Of a DNA stretch of 64,000 nt, positions 61,364 to 64,000 are shown piece after piece. The stretch lies in assembly GCF_026891095.1 (NCBI RefSeq), contig NZ_JAPTNL010000002.1, forward strand, positions 434,001-498,000. The letters run 5' to 3'. The position numbers and the translations under genes were made by a program. The DNA comes from Roseovarius salincola (lineage in GTDB: Bacteria > Pseudomonadota > Alphaproteobacteria > Rhodobacterales > Rhodobacteraceae). The notes under the pieces are model-generated. The model was given only the letters and a program-made list of their open reading frames with translations. It did not search any database and was not told the origin of the DNA. Positions within the stretch are counted from its first letter, which is position 1; every line of letters begins with the position of its first letter.

Positions 61364-62113
61364 TCACGCCAGCCAGCCAAGCCCCTCATCGGTGCGTCCC
61401 GCCGGGGTGTATTCGCCGCTGACGAACCCGGCATAGCCATCAGATTCGAGCCGCGCGAAAAACGCCGGATAGTCAATCTCGCCGCCGGCGGGTTCATGGC
61501 GCCCCGGACAGCCCGCCACCTGCACATGCGCGGCGCGATGACCATGCGCGCCCCATGCGCCCGCGATGTCGCCGGTGATGCGCTGGGCGTGAAAGGCATC
61601 GAATTGCAGCGCCAGGTTGGGTGCGCCCACGGTATCCAGCACCTCTCCGGCCAGTTCGAAATCATTGAGGAAATAGCCCGGCATGTCATGCGGGTTGATC
61701 GGCTCGATGGTCAGCGACTGGTCGGGCGCGGTGGCGGCGGCCCAGGCCAGGTTGCGAATGAACCTGTCGCGCGCTTCCGGCCCCTCGGCCAGCCCCGCCA
61801 TGATGTGGATATGCCCCGCACCCAGCACCTTGGCGACGCGCAGCGCGCGCCGGAACGCCTCTGCGAAGTCATCCTCTGCACCCGGCACCGCCGCAAGGCC
61901 CCGCCGCCCGGCCTTGTCCCGGCTCAGCGGCGTGTTGATCAGCACCAGGGGCAAGCCCGCCTGCGCCAGCCCCTCGCGGATACGATAGACCGGCTCATCA
62001 TAGGGAAACAAAAGCTCGACCGCCTCGAAGCCGGCCTTGCGCGCCGCCATCGGGCGCGCGCTGAGGGGCAGTTCCTGAAACAGCATGGTGATATTGGCGG
62101 CAAATCTGGGCAT
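61364..62113 (-). CDS. hydroxypyruvate isomerase family TIM-barrel protein
   Basis: This 249-residue barrel starts MPRFAANITMLFQELPLSAR and has the family blocks GAGHIHIMAGLA and TIEPINPHDMPGYFL with the metal-binding Glu, then LQFDAFHAQ and FVSGEYTPAGRT. It resembles Hyi/OtnI-type isomerases acting on hydroxypyruvate or 2-oxo-tetronate. Its stop converges on the CDF gene with 3 bases between. ATG 62113 was preferred to a GTG at 62128. Confidence 0.85.
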   Translation of the reverse strand: MPRFAANITMLFQELPLSARPMAARKAGFEAVELLFPYDEPVYRIREGLAQAGLPLVLINTPLSRDKAGRRGLAAVPGAEDDFAEAFRRALRVAKVLGAGHIHIMAGLAEGPEARDRFIRNLAWAAATAPDQSLTIEPINPHDMPGYFLNDFELAGEVLDTVGAPNLALQFDAFHAQRITGDIAGAWGAHGHRAAHVQVAGCPGRHEPAGGEIDYPAFFARLESDGYAGFVSGEYTPAGRTDEGLGWLA

Positions 62114-62143
62114 GGCCCATTCTGACACAATGGCGCGGGCCGG

Positions 62144-62737
62144 TCAGCCCTCGGGAAGATCCGCCTGCGGAATCATGCGAAAGAACGCGCCGCCCGACCA
62201 CAGCCCGAACCAGTCATCCTTTTGCGTGCCGATCCCGGCCAGCCGGTAAAAGCTCTTGCGGTCGATCAGCGCCTCCAGCCCGTCGCGCACCATCACATAG
62301 GGGCGCGGCTCTCCGGTCGCGTCGTCGCGCGCGACGCGGATCGGGTTGTCGGGGCCTGCGACCACCCGCTCGCCCATATTCGTCTCAAAGATCAGCTCCT
62401 GCGCCTCGCCTTTGCCCTCGGCCTCGACATCCACCGCCACGAAAGGCGCGTCATCGACGGTGATTCCCACCTTCTCGACCGGCGTCACAAGGAAATATCT
62501 GTCGCCTTCGCGCCGCAGGATGGTGGAAAACAGCCGCGCCATCTCGAAGCGGTTGATCGGCGTGCCCTGATAGAACCATGTCCCGTCCGCCGCGATCCGC
62601 ATGTCCAGATCGCCGCTGAAGGCGGGGTTCCACTTGTGGACGGGGGGCAATCCCTTGCCTTGCGCGGCGCGCACGGCGTCTGCCAGGCCCTCCGCTGACG
62701 GGCTCGTGATCATGTCTTTGCTCATTGCTTTTGCCAT
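62144..62737 (-). CDS. DUF1285 family protein
   Basis: This protein of up to 197 residues has the DUF1285 core: DLDMRIAADGTWFYQGTPIN, RFEMARLFSTILRREGDRYF and LVTPVEKVGITVDDAPFVAV. The function is unknown and it is soluble. Possible starts are 62737, 62725 and 62713. It diverges from the MoxR gene by 57 bases and lies 30 bases upstream of the isomerase gene, probably sharing its transcript. Confidence 0.85.
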   Translation of the reverse strand: MAKAMSKDMITSPSAEGLADAVRAAQGKGLPPVHKWNPAFSGDLDMRIAADGTWFYQGTPINRFEMARLFSTILRREGDRYFLVTPVEKVGITVDDAPFVAVDVEAEGKGEAQELIFETNMGERVVAGPDNPIRVARDDATGEPRPYVMVRDGLEALIDRKSFYRLAGIGTQKDDWFGLWSGGAFFRMIPQADLPEG

Positions 62738-62770
62738 TTCGGTCTTGCGCGATACACTCATGAGGAAGGA

Positions 62771-62776
62771 TATAAT
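62771..62776 (+). promoter_or_regulatory. candidate -10 element of the MoxR operon
   Basis: A perfect TATAAT lies 19 bases before the MoxR start, implying a very short leader that begins near the AGGAG site. TTGCGC is 20 bases upstream of it, too far for an ideal -35. Confidence 0.4.
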
Positions 62777-62794
62777 CTCGACAGGAGTTTTGCC

Positions 62795-63802
62795 ATGACC
62801 GATGACGCCGATCTGCTTGCCGGGATCGAGGCCCTCGAAGACAAGCTGGCCAAGGCCCGCAATTCGATCACCCGGCGCTTCATCGGCCAGGAACGTGTGG
62901 TGGACCTGTCGCTCTCGGCGCTCTTGTGCGGCGGGCACGGGCTGCTGATCGGCCTTCCCGGCCTTGGCAAGACCCGCCTGGTCGAAACCCTCAGCACCGT
63001 GATGGGCCTTGATGCCAACCGCGTTCAGTTCACGCCCGACCTGATGCCCGCCGACATTCTGGGGTCCGAAGTGCTGGAAACCGGCGCCGATGGCGGGCGC
63101 GCCTTCAAGTTCATTCCCGGCCCGGTCTTCTGTCAGCTCCTGATGGCCGACGAGATCAACCGCGCCAGCCCGCGCACCCAGTCGGCACTGTTGCAGGCGA
63201 TGCAGGAACGCCAGGTCACCGTCGCGGGCGAAAACCGCCCGCTCACGCCGCCCTTCCACGTGCTCGCCACCCAGAACCCGATCGAACAGGAGGGCACATA
63301 CCCCCTTCCCGAGGCCCAGCTTGACCGCTTCCTCGTGCAGATCGACGTGCCCTATCCCGACCGCGACACCGAGCGCGGCATCCTGCTGGCCACCACCGGG
63401 GCCGAGGAAACCGAATCCTTCCAGGTCTTCACCGCCGAGGAACTGATCGACGCGCAAACGCTGCTGCGCCGGATGCCGGTGGGGGATTCGGTGGTGGAAA
63501 CCATCCTTGATCTGGTGCGCGCCTTCCGGCCCGAAGATTCGTCCGCATCCGAGGCGGTGCAAAAGGACGTCGCCTGGGGGCCAGGCCCGCGCGCCGCACA
63601 GGCGCTGATGCTGACGGTTAGGGCGCGCGCGATGTTGCAGGGCCGTCTTGCGCCCGATATCGGCGATGTGGCGGCCATGGCGCAGCCCGTGCTGGCGCAT
63701 CGCATGGCGCTCAATTTCGCGGCGCGGGCGCGCGGCGAAAGCCTTGAGGGGCTGATCGCCGAGACCGTTTCGCAGATCACCCGCGCTGAGGCCGCCGCGT
63801 GA
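62795..63802 (+). CDS. MoxR-family AAA+ ATPase
   Basis: This 335-residue ATPase has Walker A GLPGLGKTRLVETL, Walker B LLMADEINRASPRTQSALLQ, sensor 1 ATQNPIEQEGTYPLPEAQLD and a C-terminal lid. MoxR proteins act as chaperones for metal insertion or complex assembly, usually with DUF58 and von Willebrand proteins. AGGAG precedes ATG 62795. Its stop overlaps the DUF58 start by 4 bases (GTGA). Confidence 0.93.
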   Translation: MTDDADLLAGIEALEDKLAKARNSITRRFIGQERVVDLSLSALLCGGHGLLIGLPGLGKTRLVETLSTVMGLDANRVQFTPDLMPADILGSEVLETGADGGRAFKFIPGPVFCQLLMADEINRASPRTQSALLQAMQERQVTVAGENRPLTPPFHVLATQNPIEQEGTYPLPEAQLDRFLVQIDVPYPDRDTERGILLATTGAEETESFQVFTAEELIDAQTLLRRMPVGDSVVETILDLVRAFRPEDSSASEAVQKDVAWGPGPRAAQALMLTVRARAMLQGRLAPDIGDVAAMAQPVLAHRMALNFAARARGESLEGLIAETVSQITRAEAAA

Positions 63803-64000
63803 CCCAGGCCGCCCGTCTTCGCGCCCGGTCCGAGGCCGAAGCCGCCCCGCTGCCGCCTCTTCTGGCACGGGCCGAGCAACTGGCGGGGACCGTCCTTCTG
63901 GGCGAACATGGCCGCAGGCGTTCGGGGATGGGCGATGATTTCTGGCAATACCGCCCGGTGATGCATGGCGACGCGCGGCGCGATATCGACTGGCGGCGCT
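63799..64000 (+). CDS. DUF58 domain protein (5' part only; cut by the window end)
   Basis: The gene begins with GTG at 63799 inside the MoxR stop and is open to the window end (67 codons seen). The visible part has GEHGRRRSGMGDDFWQYRPV and GDARRDIDWRR, the N-terminal signature of DUF58 proteins. These normally follow MoxR genes and are read with them. Translational coupling by GTGA supports this start. Confidence 0.85.
   Translation, partial: MTQAARLRARSEAEAAPLPPLLARAEQLAGTVLLGEHGRRRSGMGDDFWQYRPVMHGDARRDIDWRR

Noticed and set aside
1..64000. tRNA, rRNA, CRISPR array, integrase or transposase genes
   Set aside because: Scanning by eye found no T-loop/anticodon arrangements, spaced repeats or recombinase motifs. 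Short RNAs could still be missed without a covariance search.

Overview
The window looks like a chromosomal segment of a high-GC marine alphaproteobacterium of the Rhodobacteraceae (Roseobacter group). The evidence is the codon use, the ethylmalonyl-CoA pathway genes (ccr, ecm, mcl1), a DmdA-like GcvT protein, a DUF1611/dipeptide-epimerase pair of the dgcN-dgcA type, and gene blocks such as rpmI-rplT-pheS-pheT. No rRNA, tRNA, CRISPR array, phage or transposase gene was recognised. Gene density is high, and most genes sit in short operons with ATGA overlaps.

Layout. 0.1-5.6 kb: a DUF3775 protein, a DmdA-like GcvT-family enzyme, and a converging operon for lysine breakdown through saccharopine (two saccharopine dehydrogenase-type enzymes with a GST and a histidine phosphatase). 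5.8-8.6 kb: a molybdenum formate dehydrogenase alpha subunit. 8.8-20.3 kb: a two-component system (hybrid PAS kinase plus OmpR-type regulator) diverging from a seven-gene operon that encodes an AMP-forming acyl-CoA ligase, a complete branched-chain-amino-acid-type (LIV) ABC importer with an extra 84-residue membrane protein, and a phenylacetate-CoA-ligase-like protein. It looks like a regulated uptake-plus-CoA-activation system for an unknown carboxylic acid. 20.4-21.6 kb: an acetyltransferase gene and a deoD broken by an in-frame amber codon. 22.2-27.2 kb: ecm and ccr around a PlsB-like acyltransferase. 27.4-29.9 kb: a small protein, a RecD-like helicase and an SDR.

30.0-34.0 kb: mscL and mscS are separated by a 2.6-kb lower-GC cassette (Rrf2 regulator, thioredoxin-reductase-like flavoprotein, GST). 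The cassette is flanked by a 19-bp direct repeat and appears to have inserted into the mscL terminator. 34.1-41.1 kb: ytoQ, pheT, pheS, rplT, rpmI, a small membrane protein and pyk, the last with a LacI-type operator upstream. 41.3-45.6 kb: N-formylglutamate amidohydrolase, DUF1244, then a D-glutamate-type operon (DUF1611/dgcN, epimerase/dgcA, D-amino acid aminotransferase). 45.9 kb: mcl1, a further ethylmalonyl-CoA pathway gene, diverges from it.

46.9-55.3 kb: an OmpA lipoprotein, an Ada-type alkyltransferase, nth, a PfkB kinase, an ABC ATPase, a zinc-finger protein, a DsbA-like protein and polA. 55.3-59.2 kb: the Anbu proteasome-homologue operon (Anbu, transglutaminase, alpha-E, circularly permuted ATP-grasp). 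59.5-64.0 kb: a universal stress protein, a MerR/CDF metal-efflux pair with a textbook 19-bp-spacer promoter, a hydroxypyruvate isomerase-like protein, DUF1285, and a MoxR/DUF58 operon cut by the window end.

All functional statements come from reading translated sequence and recalled family knowledge; no database search was run. Start codons were chosen by Shine-Dalgarno position and by recalled family N-termini.
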